Source: Scylla paramamosain (lineage: Eukaryota > Arthropoda > Malacostraca > Decapoda > Portunidae). From it: a stretch of DNA of 64,000 nucleotides. Positions 47,616-60,659 of the stretch are shown piece after piece. The DNA lies in NCBI RefSeq assembly GCF_035594125.1, contig NC_087186.1, positions 1,648,228 through 1,712,227 on the forward strand, given 5' to 3'. The notes under the pieces were generated by a model. The model ran no database searches, had not been told where the DNA came from, and saw nothing but the letters and a program-made list of their open reading frames with translations. Both the position numbers and the translations under genes were made by a program. The stretch's first letter is position 1; each line of letters begins with the position of its first letter.

Positions 47616-48430
47616 GCATCCTTGCACACGAACGTTACCACACGCGTATGTAATATTCATGTACAATACGCACGCACTCATGTACTCAGAGTTCCACCAG
47701 ACGGCCAGGCGAACCGTTTTCCTGCACCAGAGAACGCACGTACGTACACATGCACTGTTTCTCTGGCAGTCACTGTCCCCGGCCGCTGGGTGTCCTCCCT
47801 CCTTCCGCTCGCCCAACGCCTAAGAGGCTGGGGCCGAACGCACACACGTACGCACGCACTCGCTCCGGTGTACCCAGAGTTATTGGTCGTCTCGGGTGTC
47901 CCGCGCCTCTCTCACCCTCACGCAGCGGCAGCGGAGATAAAGGTGTAGCACAGCAGAGCCAAGAGATACGTTTGACTGTTACTGCCCAAGGGGGAAGAGC
48001 TCAGAATGATGTTCAGTCAGACCCATACGTCGACTTGATTACAATTTATTCGATCAAACCTGGAAATATATTCCCCATCGGTTACATGGTTCACATAATA
48101 TAGTATTCTCGCGCCTCCCCAGACGGAGATATAGGAGAGAACATTGGGCTCCTCGACGGATCGGACCCTTCCTCCCCCCCCCCCCAACCATTTCCGTCAA
48201 AGGGAGGCGGCAGTTCTTTAAGTATATCATAATCAATAAACAGCATGTTACAGTATAGGTACATATAGCACTTACGTATTCTGGGTTGTGGAGAGGCAGA
48301 GAGGAGAGACGAAGGTCCTGCCTATAAAGGAACACCCCTCAACGAGAGGGAGTATTTAGAAGATGCGATATGAGGGGACCGGTGTCAGCATGAAGCCTTT
48401 CTCTTTACCCATTCCATTACCTTCTTTAAC
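47610..48430. other. No gene seen
   Basis: GC-richer DNA with ACGCACG words near 47630-47870 and a C-run at 48175-48185. No domain is recognised in any frame. Confidence 0.45.
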
Positions 48431-48434
48431 GTCT

Positions 48435-48624
<190 letters not shown>

Positions 48625-48849
48625 TTCTTTCTACGACGATGCGTCTTGCTGTTGTCCGGATGCAGCAAATCCTTTAAGAAACAATCTAGCAGTTGTTAAG
48701 AATTGTTATACCATAGTTTTCTTTTATTTTTCCTTCTTTCCTCATTTACAGAGTAGGAGCCATGCTGAAGACAGCTTGGTTTCATAATAAAATTAGTCTC
48801 TTTTCCTTCTCCCGTAGCTGTGCTGTGAAAAGGAAGCTTAGTTCAGCAT

Positions 48850-48907
48850 ATTATTATTATTATTATTATTATTGTTATTATTATTATATTATTATTATTA
48901 TTATTAC

Positions 48908-48953
<46 letters not shown>

Positions 48954-49315
48954 ATTATTATATTTTTTATTGATTTTTTTTTATTATTATGATTTTTATC
49001 ATTACTATTGTTATTATATTCATTATTACCTGTAATGTTTCTGCATATGTTACAGATGCTATATTTACTGCAAATACATCAATAATCACTACTACTGCTG
49101 ATACTAATGTTACTGTTATAAACATAAATTTACTGCAGTTACTGCTACAGTTAGTACTTACATTTAATTTTTTTGCTGCCATTACTACTGTTTCTACCAC
49201 GACTACTACGAATGTTGTTGCTACAACCACAACAAAAATGCAGCCTGTTGTTCATACCTGCACCATTTAATAATATTGGTATTGCTGTTGTAATTTGCTT
49301 TTGTCTGTGTTGCTC

Positions 49316-49370
<55 letters not shown>

Positions 49371-49381
49371 TATTATTATTA

Positions 49382-49413
<32 letters not shown>

Positions 49414-49417
49414 GTTT

Positions 49418-49458
<41 letters not shown>

Positions 49459-49472
49459 GTTATTATTATTAA

Positions 49473-49503
<31 letters not shown>

Positions 49504-49632
49504 GTTGTTATTAAAAATGTTATGTTGCTGTTACCACTATTACAATTACTGCTATTGCTCTCACCACTAATAATGGTAGTGATAATGGAGATGAAGGTAT
49601 TGTTACTATGATTGTTGTTATTATTATTATTA

Positions 49633-49690
<58 letters not shown>
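48850..49690. repeat. Clustered (ATT)n arrays with degenerate ACT/ATT spacer
   Basis: ATT-rich tracts at 48850-48990, 49316-49513 and 49616-49690. The spacer between is built of ACT/GTT/ATT-like trinucleotides, suggesting an eroded trinucleotide array. Long Ile/Tyr/Leu ORFs here are artefacts. Confidence 0.9.
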
Positions 49691-49691
<1 letters not shown>

Positions 49692-50420
49692 TTACAAAAG
49701 GAGAGAGGTGGTTCTAATATTGTTACAACTCACCGCTCCGCCTGGCCTCTGGAGGGTACAAAGATGATTTGGCCATGAGCACCTGTTGGTATTCATCGCA
49801 AATAAAAATTGCGATTTCGGTCTCGGAAACACCTCCCAATTGGTAACTTTTGGCGGTACATCTTTCTTGCTTTACGACATTTCTTCGTCAGACCCACCAT
49901 TTTGCCATATTTTGCATATTTCGACTTACTGAGCTAGCAAAATGCGTGATTTATATGCTACAACTCACTTCATATACGGGATAGCCAGTTTTGGTTGACA
50001 CCATCAGACTCAACAGTGACTGTAAAATCAAGATATATTGTAAAAACTTAACACAACTAAAAAGATAATGCGATTATGACGAGTTGAACTGTGAGATGTT
50101 AAAAAATAGGTTTATAACGTTTTATTGCTGCTCGCTATTTTTAACAGTTTATCATTGAATGCTAAAATATATTATTACATTAAGTACAATAAACTCAAAT
50201 GAACACGATATTGTGATCAAAATGCAGATAAAGCTCCACATGTTGAAAAGATTTGAGTAATTTAGAGTAACATACCACTTGCCGCAACCATCACGGCGGT
50301 GAGACACTTGTCGTGACGTGTGCAAGCGGGCTTCGTATGACCGGGCCTGCAACGCGTCTAAAAATTACAACCCAAGGGGGAAGGTCCTTTAAGTTGCTCC
50401 GCAGCTAAAAACACCTATTA
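49691..50420. other. No gene seen
   Basis: Ordinary-looking sequence between trinucleotide arrays. No family recognised. Confidence 0.45.
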
Positions 50421-50426
50421 CCCGGT

Positions 50427-50875
<449 letters not shown>

Positions 50876-50879
50876 ATTC

Positions 50880-51646
50880 CACGCTTGGTGTGTTCATCCT
50901 TCTTATATTTCATGCTACGTGTGCCCACATGGCCAGCCAGTCTGATCTATTTTTAACCTTTTCTCCTTCCTCTCTTCCTCTCAAGGGAATACCGCACTTT
51001 CCTTCCCTACATCCCTGCCAGTCCTTAGGGCAAACTCCTGCATCGCCTGCCTGTCGTCCTCCCTGGTCATTGGTCAGAATAACGACCTCTACCATTGGTT
51101 CCTTCACCGCATTTCCAAGCATTTCATTGGTCATTTCTCCATATCAGAGATTGCATCCTGGATCCGTTTATCTCACATAAATAGAATGTACGTGTAGCTA
51201 GAGCATCAGTCTGTTGAGAGAGGCACTTCATGTCAGTCTGTTCAGTTCATCATCAGACCACGATCAATCCAGTTCATATCAGTTCAGAGAGAGAGCACAT
51301 CAATATTGTCAAATCCGTAATCAATTGTGCCCCGGTATCACGCGTGTACATTCTGTCAATTATTAAATCAAGAGGAACTCTTATAAATGGTGTCTTTTAC
51401 TCAATCAATCAACAATATCAAACACTACCCACGACCTTCACGCTACCAAGAATATCAAGCTACTATTCGGTCCTCCAGAGTAGCCATCACCACACCAAGC
51501 ATCCTCATCTGACCTAGTAGTGATAATCATCATCTCAACGGGTCAACAATCATCAAAACAGCGGTGACTAAAATATCTATCCGACCAGGGGTGGCCAAAG
51601 ACTTACCGACACAGTTAAAATCAGAACAGTACAGTGGTGGCAACGG
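50880..51646 (+). repeat. LTR-like segment with core promoter and primer-binding-like motif
   Basis: Three ATTGG (CCAAT-inverse) words near 51067-51135 precede a TATA-like CATAAATAGA (51176-51185) and an initiator TCAGTC (51206-51211) 30 bp downstream. The segment ends AACAGTACAG, followed by TGGTGGCAACGG (51635-51646), a tRNA-primer-site-like motif sharing TGGTGGC with the gypsy leader at 39322. It looks like a lone 5' LTR plus primer site of a gypsy-like element. The left boundary is unknown. Confidence 0.55.
51176..51211 (+). promoter_or_regulatory. TATA box plus arthropod-type initiator
   Basis: CATAAATAGA and TCAGTC. The distance from the TATA T to the initiator A is 30 bp. A near-DPE AGTCT lies at the +28 position. 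Confidence 0.55.
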
Positions 51647-51699
51647 TGGTTAAGATCAACTAAACATTATAATTACTACCACTGTTGCTGCTGCTGTTA

Positions 51700-52930
51700 C
51701 TGCTGCTATTGCTGCTACTGTTCCCACTATTACTACTACTACTACCATTTTTACTACTACTACTACTTGTCACGATCCCGGTTATCTTTCCAAGAAAGTG
51801 AACGTTACACTGATCACAGAAGGTTTTAAAGGTCTGGATTTTTAAAGACCTCGAATATCTACCCGACCTATCCGAAATCGCCAGCTATTAAACCCTCTCA
51901 CAAAATCCTTACCTTGGCACAGCACGCCAGATATCACCTCAATACCAGATCAATGTTAGGGTAGAAAACACAATTATTCTAAATATCAAAAGGATATATA
52001 AATAACAATGTTTTCTCACAAATAAATTGAGGTAGTACACATAATTAGGGAACAAATTTCTACCCTAAACCAACACAGAATAAATCCCACACTCAATCAC
52101 AATAGATTCCCCCTTTTCTCAGGCTCTTATATCTCCTCCCTTATTGCTCAGAGGTTATACACATCATTATATAACTAAATAACAATTCCCGTATTTTACC
52201 TCTTCAAACTTCACAAGACATCACCACCATCACCATGGATTATCTATAACACCATAACATCATCCGAAAGATTGATTACAGACAGCAGTGACACCACAAC
52301 ACCACCCCAAAGGCACCAATGACGCCACAATAACACCCCCAAAGGTACCACTTAGGCTACAACACCACCGCAGCCCCAATCACAAAATGGTTGACTCTCA
52401 CCCCATGCTCCCCCTCAACGTTACATAACCAACACCACTCACCAACCAAATCTCAGCTGACAAGAGATCTTGGTACCACAAAAGTCTCACCAAACTGATC
52501 CTGGATATCTACGTTATACCGCCGCGTCACTAATACCTCCACACACACACTCCATTACCACACAATACCTGAATTTATCCCCTGAGAACTCCACCCTTTC
52601 AATCCCCTCAGGGCCTCTAGGCACTCTGTAGAATTTGCTGATTCAATACAAACCCCAAACGCATATCGCCTCTCGCCTCAACATATTTAATCTCAAATAC
52701 ACGTAGTCCCTTACATATACATATATGAAGAACTTGACTAACGAAAGGAATAATAATACATGGTGTAAAATGGGTAAATAAGCCTTATACTAACTTATGA
52801 CTAAAAATAAAACATGTTCGGAAGGAAAACAGAACACGGGGAACATAAAAAGACACGTTCGGAAGGAAAACGGAACACGGGGGACACTAAAAAAATGTGT
52901 TCCTTTTCCGGTAAACTCGGCCAGTAACAT
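51700..52930. other. No gene seen; C/A-rich, possibly LTR-derived
   Basis: Begins after CTG/ACT trinucleotides. A TGTCACGATCCCGG start at 51768 looks LTR-like. The rest is C/A-rich, and every ORF is short. A ~50-bp direct repeat (ACACGTTCGGAAGG-like units, GGAAAACRGAACACGGG) occurs at 52812-52890. Confidence 0.4.
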
Positions 52931-52934
52931 GACA

Positions 52935-52977
<43 letters not shown>

Positions 52978-53055
52978 GCTACTACTACTACTAGTACTAC
53001 CACTACTACTGCTACTATTACTACTACTATTACTACTACAACTATTTCTACTGCA

Positions 53056-53102
<47 letters not shown>

Positions 53103-53110
53103 CATTATTA
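52935..53110. repeat. Microsatellites (ACT)n and (ATT)n
   Basis: ACT with substitutions to ~53055, then ATT to ~53110. Confidence 0.94.
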
Positions 53111-53660
53111 TATTTATTTTTTTTCTCAATTGCATGAATAATGGTAATAAATATGCTACCACGACAATGTAAATTTACTACTTACTTGAATGTCACCAAG
53201 TACTTCAGATATTTATGATCATGATATCTTTGAAACTGAAGATAAATGTAACAGATATCTAGACGTCGATAATCTATATATGCAATTCAATCACATAGAC
53301 TACGAAATCTCTGTATATTTATCCAGAACACATTTTTCTTACCATCTAATGCAATTAGTATTTTAACCCTTAATATAAGATCTATTCCAATCAATTTTCA
53401 GTCCTTTGTGATACAGTATTTATTATGTAACATCAACGCTACTTATAATATCATTGTCCTTACAGTAGTCAGATTAAGCCCGCACTTCTCTCCCCTGTAC
53501 CAACTGCCTGGTCACAATCTGTTCACTAGATGCAGGGACACACAGGGGAGAGGTGTGGCCTTATATGTCTCTCATAATTTTTTTTCCAATAGAGCTAAGT
53601 GAATTGTCAAAAAATAGAATGCATATTGAATGTATTGAGTCCCAGGCTAGGAGGAGGCTA
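53111..53660. other. Partial LINE-like endonuclease hint, otherwise no gene
   Basis: In 53460-53600 the plus strand has RLSPHFSPLYQLPGHNLFTR, then GRGVALYVSHN, resembling the G-G-V-A-L-Y-V block of LINE endonucleases. The rest is unremarkable and AT-rich. Confidence 0.4.
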
Positions 53661-53664
53661 TAGA

Positions 53665-56600
53665 CACCTGCCAAAACGATAATTACTCCCAATGAGACCT
53701 GAAGCACTGGATGAGGGGGTGCTGTGAACTTATCATTAACCCAGCTGTGACCTCACTCAACGTTTCCCTTTATTTCTCACAACACAAGCGGGCAGTCACA
53801 GCCTGCCTTCTAAAGACAACTCTCTTCCTTCACATAAAACTATAAGCACCTAATAACACGCACACCCTTCACTCAAAATTCAGAATTAATATGGCGACTC
53901 CTACACGAGTTTTGGATTCCCCATCTGAGGATGGGACCATAAATGTGCCACGGTCGGACTGCTCTTCTGGTATCGATCCTAAGTGTCTTGACACCCCACC
54001 CAGTTTTTTCTTCATTAACTTCTAAAACATTCACGGTCTTTGATGTAATTTTAATGTGTAGAACACCACCTCTCCTCTACTAAACCTCATCTTTTCCTCA
54101 CTGAAAACACTGAGGCAACTGACAGCAGCTCTTTTTCTGTTTCCTTCTATTTTCTCTATCCTCGCTTTCAATTCAAAGCTGGATGTTGCGTCTATGTGCG
54201 CAATGACTTAACCTGCTCTCGTGCCCATGCTCTTCAACCTTCCGAATTTTTCACCATCTGGCTACGGCTACAAAGTCACTCTCAAACTAAAATTATTTGT
54301 CCTGTATACTTCACACCTAACTCCTCTATCTATAAGAAATTCTTTGACTACTTAACTTCCAAAATGGAGCATATTTGACTCTCTTCCCTTTTGTGGAGAT
54401 CTCCATTCTTGGAGACTTCGATGCTCACCACCAGCTTTGGCTTTCCTCTTCCTTCACTGACCATCCTAGTGAATTAGCCTTGAACTTTGCTATACTCCAC
54501 CACCAAGAGCAACAGGTGCAACACCTTACTCGTATTTCTGACCGTCATGGAAATACGCCCAACATTCTTGACTTTTACCTAATCTATAACCCTTCTGTTT
54601 ATGCTGTTACCCTATCTTTTCCTTTGGGCTCTTCCAATCAGAATCTCATATATGTATATTTTCCTATCGCTCCAATCCTTTCTCAGGAACCCACCATGCG
54701 GAAGTGTTTTTGGCGTTTTGCCTCTGCTACTCGTATTTGGGGAGGCCTGAGGATGTATTATGCTGATTTTCCTTGGAATCACTACTGCTTCCGTCTCAGA
54801 GACTCGTCTCTGTGTGCTGAGCGCATAGCAGAGGTGATAGTGTCTGGCATGGAGGCATACATTCCTCGCACTTTCTCTCGACCTGAACCTTCCAAATCTT
54901 GGTTTAACACAACCTGTTCTCGTGCTATACATGACAGAGAGGTGACCCACAAAAGATACTTGAGCTTTCCATCACCTGAATCTCATGTGCTTTATATTTC
55001 TGGTCGGAATCATACCAAGTCTGTTTTCCAACTTGCTAAAAACTATTAATGGAAAGTGTCAAAATTTTTCAAAATTTAACTCCCTTCATGACTTTTAGCA
55101 CCTAGCCGAAAAAATCATCAATAACTTTGCTTCTTCATCTTTCCCTCCTTTATGTCAACCCCATATCACTACTGTCATCTCTTCTATTTCTAAAGCTGAA
55201 CTCTTCGCTCAAACCTTTGCTAAAAATTCTACCTTTGATGATTTAGGGCTTATTCTTCCCTCTCCTCCACCCTCTGACTATTTCATGCTTCCCATTAAGA
55301 TCCTTTGCTGTGATGTTTTCCATTCTCTCGATAGCCTAAAGTTCGGAAAGCTTATGGACCTAATGGGGTCCCTCCTATTGTTCTCTGAAACTGTGCTTCC
55401 GTGCTTGTACCTTACCTAGTCAGACTCTTTCAACTCTGTCTATCAATATTTACCTTTCTTTTTTGCTGGAAGTTTGCTTACATTTAGCCTGTTCCTAAAA
55501 AGTATGACCTTTCTAATCCCTTCAACTATCGTCCTATTGCTTTACATTCCTGCCTATCTAAAGTTTTTCTTTTTTAGTCTATCCTCAACAGGAAGATTCT
55601 TAAACACCTATCACTTCTCATTTCGCAACCTTCTATCTGATCGTCATTATGTGTTCCGTCAAGGCTGCTCTACTGGTGATCTTCTGGCTTTCTTGATCAT
55701 CCTCTTTTAGAGATTTTGGTGAAACATTTGCTGTTGTGTTAGACATATTAAAAGCTTTTGATAGAGTCTGGCACAAAGCTTTGATTTCCTACCGTTTCTA
55801 TCCTTCTGTCTGTAACTTCATCTTAAGTTTACTTTCTGACCGTTCTATTGTTACTGTGGTAGACGGTCACTGTCCTTCTTCTAAGTCTACAAACAGTGAT
55901 GTTCCTCAGGGTTCTGTCCTGTTCCCTACTCTCTTCCTGTTATTCATTAATGATCTTGTAAACCAAACTTCTTGTCCTATCTACTCCTACGCTGATGACA
56001 CCACCCTGCACTTTTCCACGTCAATTCTTAGATGTCCAACCGTTCAGGAAGTAGACAGTCCACTCAGGGAAGTCACAAAACACCTGACTTCTTATCTCTC
56101 TCCTGATTCCTGATTGGGGCAAAGAGAACTTTGTATTGTTCAATGCCTCAAAAACTCAATTCCTTCATCTATCAACTCGACACAACCTTCCAGACAACTA
56201 TCCTTTTTCTTCATTGACACTCAACTACCCCCATCTTTTACAATGAACATCCTCGGTTTGTCCTTTACTTTCCTGATTTCTGATTGGGGCAAAGAGAACT
56301 TTGTATTGTTCAATGCCTCAAAAGCTCAATTCCTTTATCTATCAACTCGACACAACCTTCCAGACAACTATCCCCTTTTCTTCATTGACACGCAACTGCC
56401 CCCCTCTTTTACAATGAACATCCTCGGTTTTTCCTTTACCTACAATCTAAATTGGAAACTTCATATCTCATCTCTAGCTAAAACGGCTTCTGTGAAGTTA
56501 AATGTTCTGAGTCGTCTCCGCCAGTTTTTCCCATCCCCTCCCAGACAACTGCTAACTTTGTACATAGGCCTCATCCGTTTATGTATGGAGTATATTTTAT

Positions 56601-57019
56601 ATGTATTGGGAGGGCTAGTTTCCACTCATACTGCTCTTTTAGGTAAGGTGGAATAAAAAACTTCTTGTCTTATCAACTCCTCTCCTGTAAACGATTGTCT
56701 TCAGCCTCTTTCTCACCGCCACAATGTTGCATCCCCTCCTCCCGCGCCCTCGCTGCAAAGGACCTTATTCTGTCCACCTCCCTAATGCAAGAGTTAACCA
56801 GTATTCTCAATCATTAATCCCTTTCTCTGTAAAACTCTGGAACTCTCTGCCTGATTCTGTATTTCCACCTTCCTATGACTAACACTTTCAAAAGGGAAGT
56901 TTCAAGTCACTTATCCTGTAATTTTTTTATAACCACTTTCGAGACCGGCACCTTGGTGGGTCTTTTTTTTTTTTTTATATAGTTTTGTTGGACTTGGCCG
57001 GTGCCCCTACAAAAAAAAA
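53665..57019 (+). mobile_element. LINE-A copy 7, near full length but decayed
   Basis: The most complete LINE-A: 5'UTR from CACCTGCCAAAACGAT (53665) with CCAGCTGTGACCTCACTC; endonuclease from ~54020 ([40 protein letters not shown] for the SDH motif); linker (54700-55050); RT 55200-56660 (LDILKAFDRVWHKALIS, SDVPQGSVLFPTLFLLFIND, YADDTTLHFS); a C-terminal region with STHTALLGKVE; 3'UTR TTGGACTTGGCC; and poly(A) at 57010-57019. It has many stops and indels, plus a 170-bp tandem duplication. No ORF1 is apparent in any LINE-A copy. Confidence 0.9.
56103..56442. repeat. 170-bp tandem duplication within LINE-A RT
   Basis: The segment starting CCTGATT(C/T)CTGATTGGGGC occurs at 56103 and again at 56273 with few differences. 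170 is not a multiple of 3, so the frame changes. Confidence 0.85.
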
Positions 57020-57330
57020 GCTACAATAATGAAAAAAAAAAAACTATTTCAATGTATATGTAGATCACCAAGTGGGAATTATAATAAGTTTATTCACCTC
57101 TTTACAAAAATGCTTCTATTAGCCTACAATAAGAAATTTGAAGAGCTTTATATATTTGAAGATTTTATTTTAGATTAACTTAAGTTAATTTTATAATCTA
57201 ATGTATTCTTTCTCATTAATTCCATTAGTCACCAAACCTACAAGAATCAGACACACATCTGCTTTACTTACTGATTACATCTGGACTACTCAATCATAGA
57301 CTAATTTTAGGAATTACATTGTTAATTAAA
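57020..57330. other. AT-rich, no gene seen
   Basis: Spacer between LINE-A copy 7 and the next LINE fragment. Confidence 0.45.
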
Positions 57331-57498
57331 GGATTTTGGATCACATTCCAATATTATTTGTATTTAATTATGGAAATCAACAACGACATTACATTAATAA
57401 GAAAATAATAAATGAAATTGCACTTATTAACTTAAATAATGGTGAATTACAACAAGTGAATAAGAGTAAAATTTGGAAAGTAAATGTACCAATTAATC

Positions 57499-57624
<126 letters not shown>

Positions 57625-57787
57625 AATTTAATGTATTATTTCAAAAACGTTTTCCAGTGAAGAGAGTCTGCGTAAAAATGAAACAAGCTATCAGTGCCTA
57701 CATCACCCCCAATCTAAAAAGATGCATGTGAAAAAAAAAAATAGACTACCAAGATTTTTCAAGTAAATGGCCCTTAACCCACAGAGA

Positions 57788-57868
57788 AACAAAAAAAAAA
57801 AAATAAATAAATAAATAAATAGATAAATAAATAAAAAATAAAAAAAATAAAAAATAAAAATAAATAGA

Positions 57869-57900
<32 letters not shown>

Positions 57901-57902
57901 AA
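57788..57902. repeat. Microsatellite (AAAT)n, imperfect
   Basis: AAAT/AAATAGAT tetranucleotides. Confidence 0.93.
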
Positions 57903-58649
57903 TCTAACAAAAATACTAAGATCAGCAAAGAATGAACATTGGAAAGCAATAATAGTCAAGGTGAACTTATATCACACTAGCAAGTAATTAATTATAATCT
58001 GGGAAGGGTTAAAAAATGTAAATAATTTAATACCATCAGATCCTCCACGTTAAAATATTTCATCTTGCTTTAATGGACATCTTATAGATTTAGGTAAATA
58101 TCCCTAACGTATATTATAAGAAATATCTGAATAAATTTCCTTCATTCTCCATTCCAACAAATACTAATGTGGTAAAAAAATTTTAAAAGCTCTAAAGTCA
58201 GAGAGTGCAGGATGTGATGAAATATCATTAAACATTTTAAAACAAATGTATATGCATTTGGGAATTCCTTTAACACACACCATCAACATTTCATTAAAAC
58301 AAGGTATCTCCTCTGATCGCAAAAAAAAAAAAAAAAAGTTATCTCAATTTGTAAATCAGAAGATAAATGCAACATAAATAATTATAGGCCAGCTTTCAGT
58401 AAAATTTATGAAAAAAAAAAAATTGTCGCAGCACACTTAGTTAATTATCTTGAAAACACGAATTATTAAATTATCAACATGGCATTAGAAAAAGCTACTC
58501 TATAGAAACTGCAAAATTACAGTCTATCAGTAATGTATAAAAATACTTAGAGGAGAAATCAAGTGTTGTCAAAATATTCATCAATTTTTCCAAAGCGTTT
58601 GATACTTTAAATAACGATATAGTATTAGATAAATTAGAACATAATGGAT

Positions 58650-58670
<21 letters not shown>

Positions 58671-58682
<12 letters not shown>

Positions 58683-60606
58683 ATGTAGGAAGAACACTGG
58701 CAAAGGACAACAAAAATCCCCCCCCCGCGCCAAAAAAAAAAAAAAAAAAAAGCCCACTGAGATACCAGTCCCAGAAAAGGGTCCAAAGCAGCAGTAAAAA
58801 AATGATGGATAAGTGTCTTGAAACCTATCTCTTGAAGGAATTCAAGTCATAGGAAGGTGGAAATACAAAAGCAGGCAGGGAGTGGTGTCATGAGCGTAGG
58901 AGTGGATAGGACAAGAAGTTTGGTTTATAAGGTCATTGATGAATAATAAGAAGAAAGTGGGTGACAAGACAGAACCCTGTTAATAGATTTAGGAGAAGAA
59001 CAGTGACCGTCTACCACAGCAGCAATAGAACGGTCAGAAAGGAAACTTAAGATGAAGTTACAAAGAGAAGGATAGAAGCTGTAGGAGGGTAGTTTGGAAA
59101 TCAAAGCTTTGTGCCAAACTCAATCAAAAGCTTTTGATATGTCTTAGGCAACAGCAAAAGTTTCACCAAAATCTCTAAAAGAGGATGACCAAGACTCAGT
59201 AAGGAAAGGCAGATCACCAGTAGAACGGCCTTGGCAGAACCCATACTGGCGATCAGATAGAAGGTTGTGAAGTGATAGATGTTTAAGAACCTTCCTATTG
59301 AGGATAGATTCAAAAACTTTAGATAGGTAGGAAATTAAAGCAATAGGACTATAGTTTGAGGGATTAGAACGGTTACCCTTTTTAGGAACAGGCTGATTGT
59401 AGGCAAATTTCCAGCAAGAAGGAAAGGTGGATGTTGACAGACAGAGCTGAAAGACTTTGACTAGGCAAGGTGCAAGCACGGAGGCACAGTTTCAGAGAAC
59501 AATAGGAGGGTCAGGAGGGGAGTTAAATCTTGAAAGATTTTGACGCTTTCTGTTAATGAAGGAGTTTTTGGCTAGTTGGAGAACAGACTCGGCATGGTTC
59601 CGGGCAAAAATATAAAGTGCATGAGATTCTGGTGATGGAAGGCTTAAGTACCCTTTTGTGGGCCACCTCTCTATCATGTATAGCACGAGAACAAGCTGTG
59701 TTAAAACAACATTTGGAAGGTTTAGGTCGAGAAAAAGAGTAAGGAATATACGCTTCCATGCCAGACACTATCACCTCTGTTATGCGTTCAGCACACAAAG
59801 AAGGATCTCTGTCACGGAAGCAGTAGTCATTCCAAGGAAAATCAGCAAAATACCTCCTCAGGTCCCTCCAACTAGCAGAGGCAAAACGCCAGTGGCACGT
59901 CCGCTTAGGGGGATCCTGAGGAGGGATTGGAGCGATAGGACAATATACAGATGTGAGATTGTGATCGGAGGAGCCCAATGGAGAAGAGAGGGTGACAGCA
60001 TAAGCAGAAGGATTAGAGGTCAGTAAAAGGTCAAGAATGTTGGGCGTATCTGGAAGATGGTCAGGAATACGAGTAGGTTGCACCAGTTGTTCTAGGTCGT
60101 GGAGGATAGCAAAATTGAAGGCTAGTTCACCAGGATGGTCAGTGAAGGGAGAGGAAAGCCAAAGCTGGTGGTGAACATTAAAGTCTCCAAGAAAGGAAAT
60201 CTCTGCAATAGGGGAGAGAGTCAGATTGTGCTGCACTTTGGAAGTTAAATAGTCAAAGAATTTCTTATAATCAGAGAAGTTAGGTGAGAGATATACAACA
60301 CAAATAAATTTAGTTTAAGAGCGACTCTATAGTCATAGCCAGATGATGAAAAATTCGGAAGGTTGAAGAGCGTGGGCACGAAAGCAGGTTAAGTGGTTGT
60401 GCACATAAACGCAACATCCGGCTTTGGATCGAAAATGAGGATAGAGAAAGTAAGAGGGAACAGAAAAAGGGCTACTGCCAGTTGCCTCAGACACCTGACT
60501 TTCAATGAGGAAAAGAAGATAAGGTTTAGAAAAGGAGAGGTGGTGTTCTACAGATAAGAAATTAGATCTTAGACCACGAATGTTGCAGAAGTTAATGAAG
60601 AAAATA
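58671..60606 (-). mobile_element. LINE-A copy 8, minus strand, internally deleted
   Basis: The poly(A), read here as a T-run, lies at 58671-58682, and the 3'UTR extends to ~58890. After a deletion come RT blocks in 59480-58960 (PVPKKGNRSNPSNYSPIALI, LLSDRQYGFCQGRSTGDL) and the endonuclease/linker in 60236-59553 ([54 protein letters not shown]). It ends at the start of the endonuclease frame at ~60606, with no 5'UTR. The 227-residue endonuclease stretch is the longest clean LINE-A frame here. Confidence 0.88.
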
Positions 60607-60659
60607 GGACATTTGTGGTCCCCTCCTCAGACCATCTGGGTAGGGGACCACAAATGTCC
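60607..60659. repeat. Perfect 18-bp inverted repeat at the head-to-head LINE junction
   Basis: GGACATTTGTGGTCCCCT (60607-60624) and its exact inverse AGGGGACCACAAATGTCC (60642-60659), with a 17-bp spacer. Confidence 0.92.
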
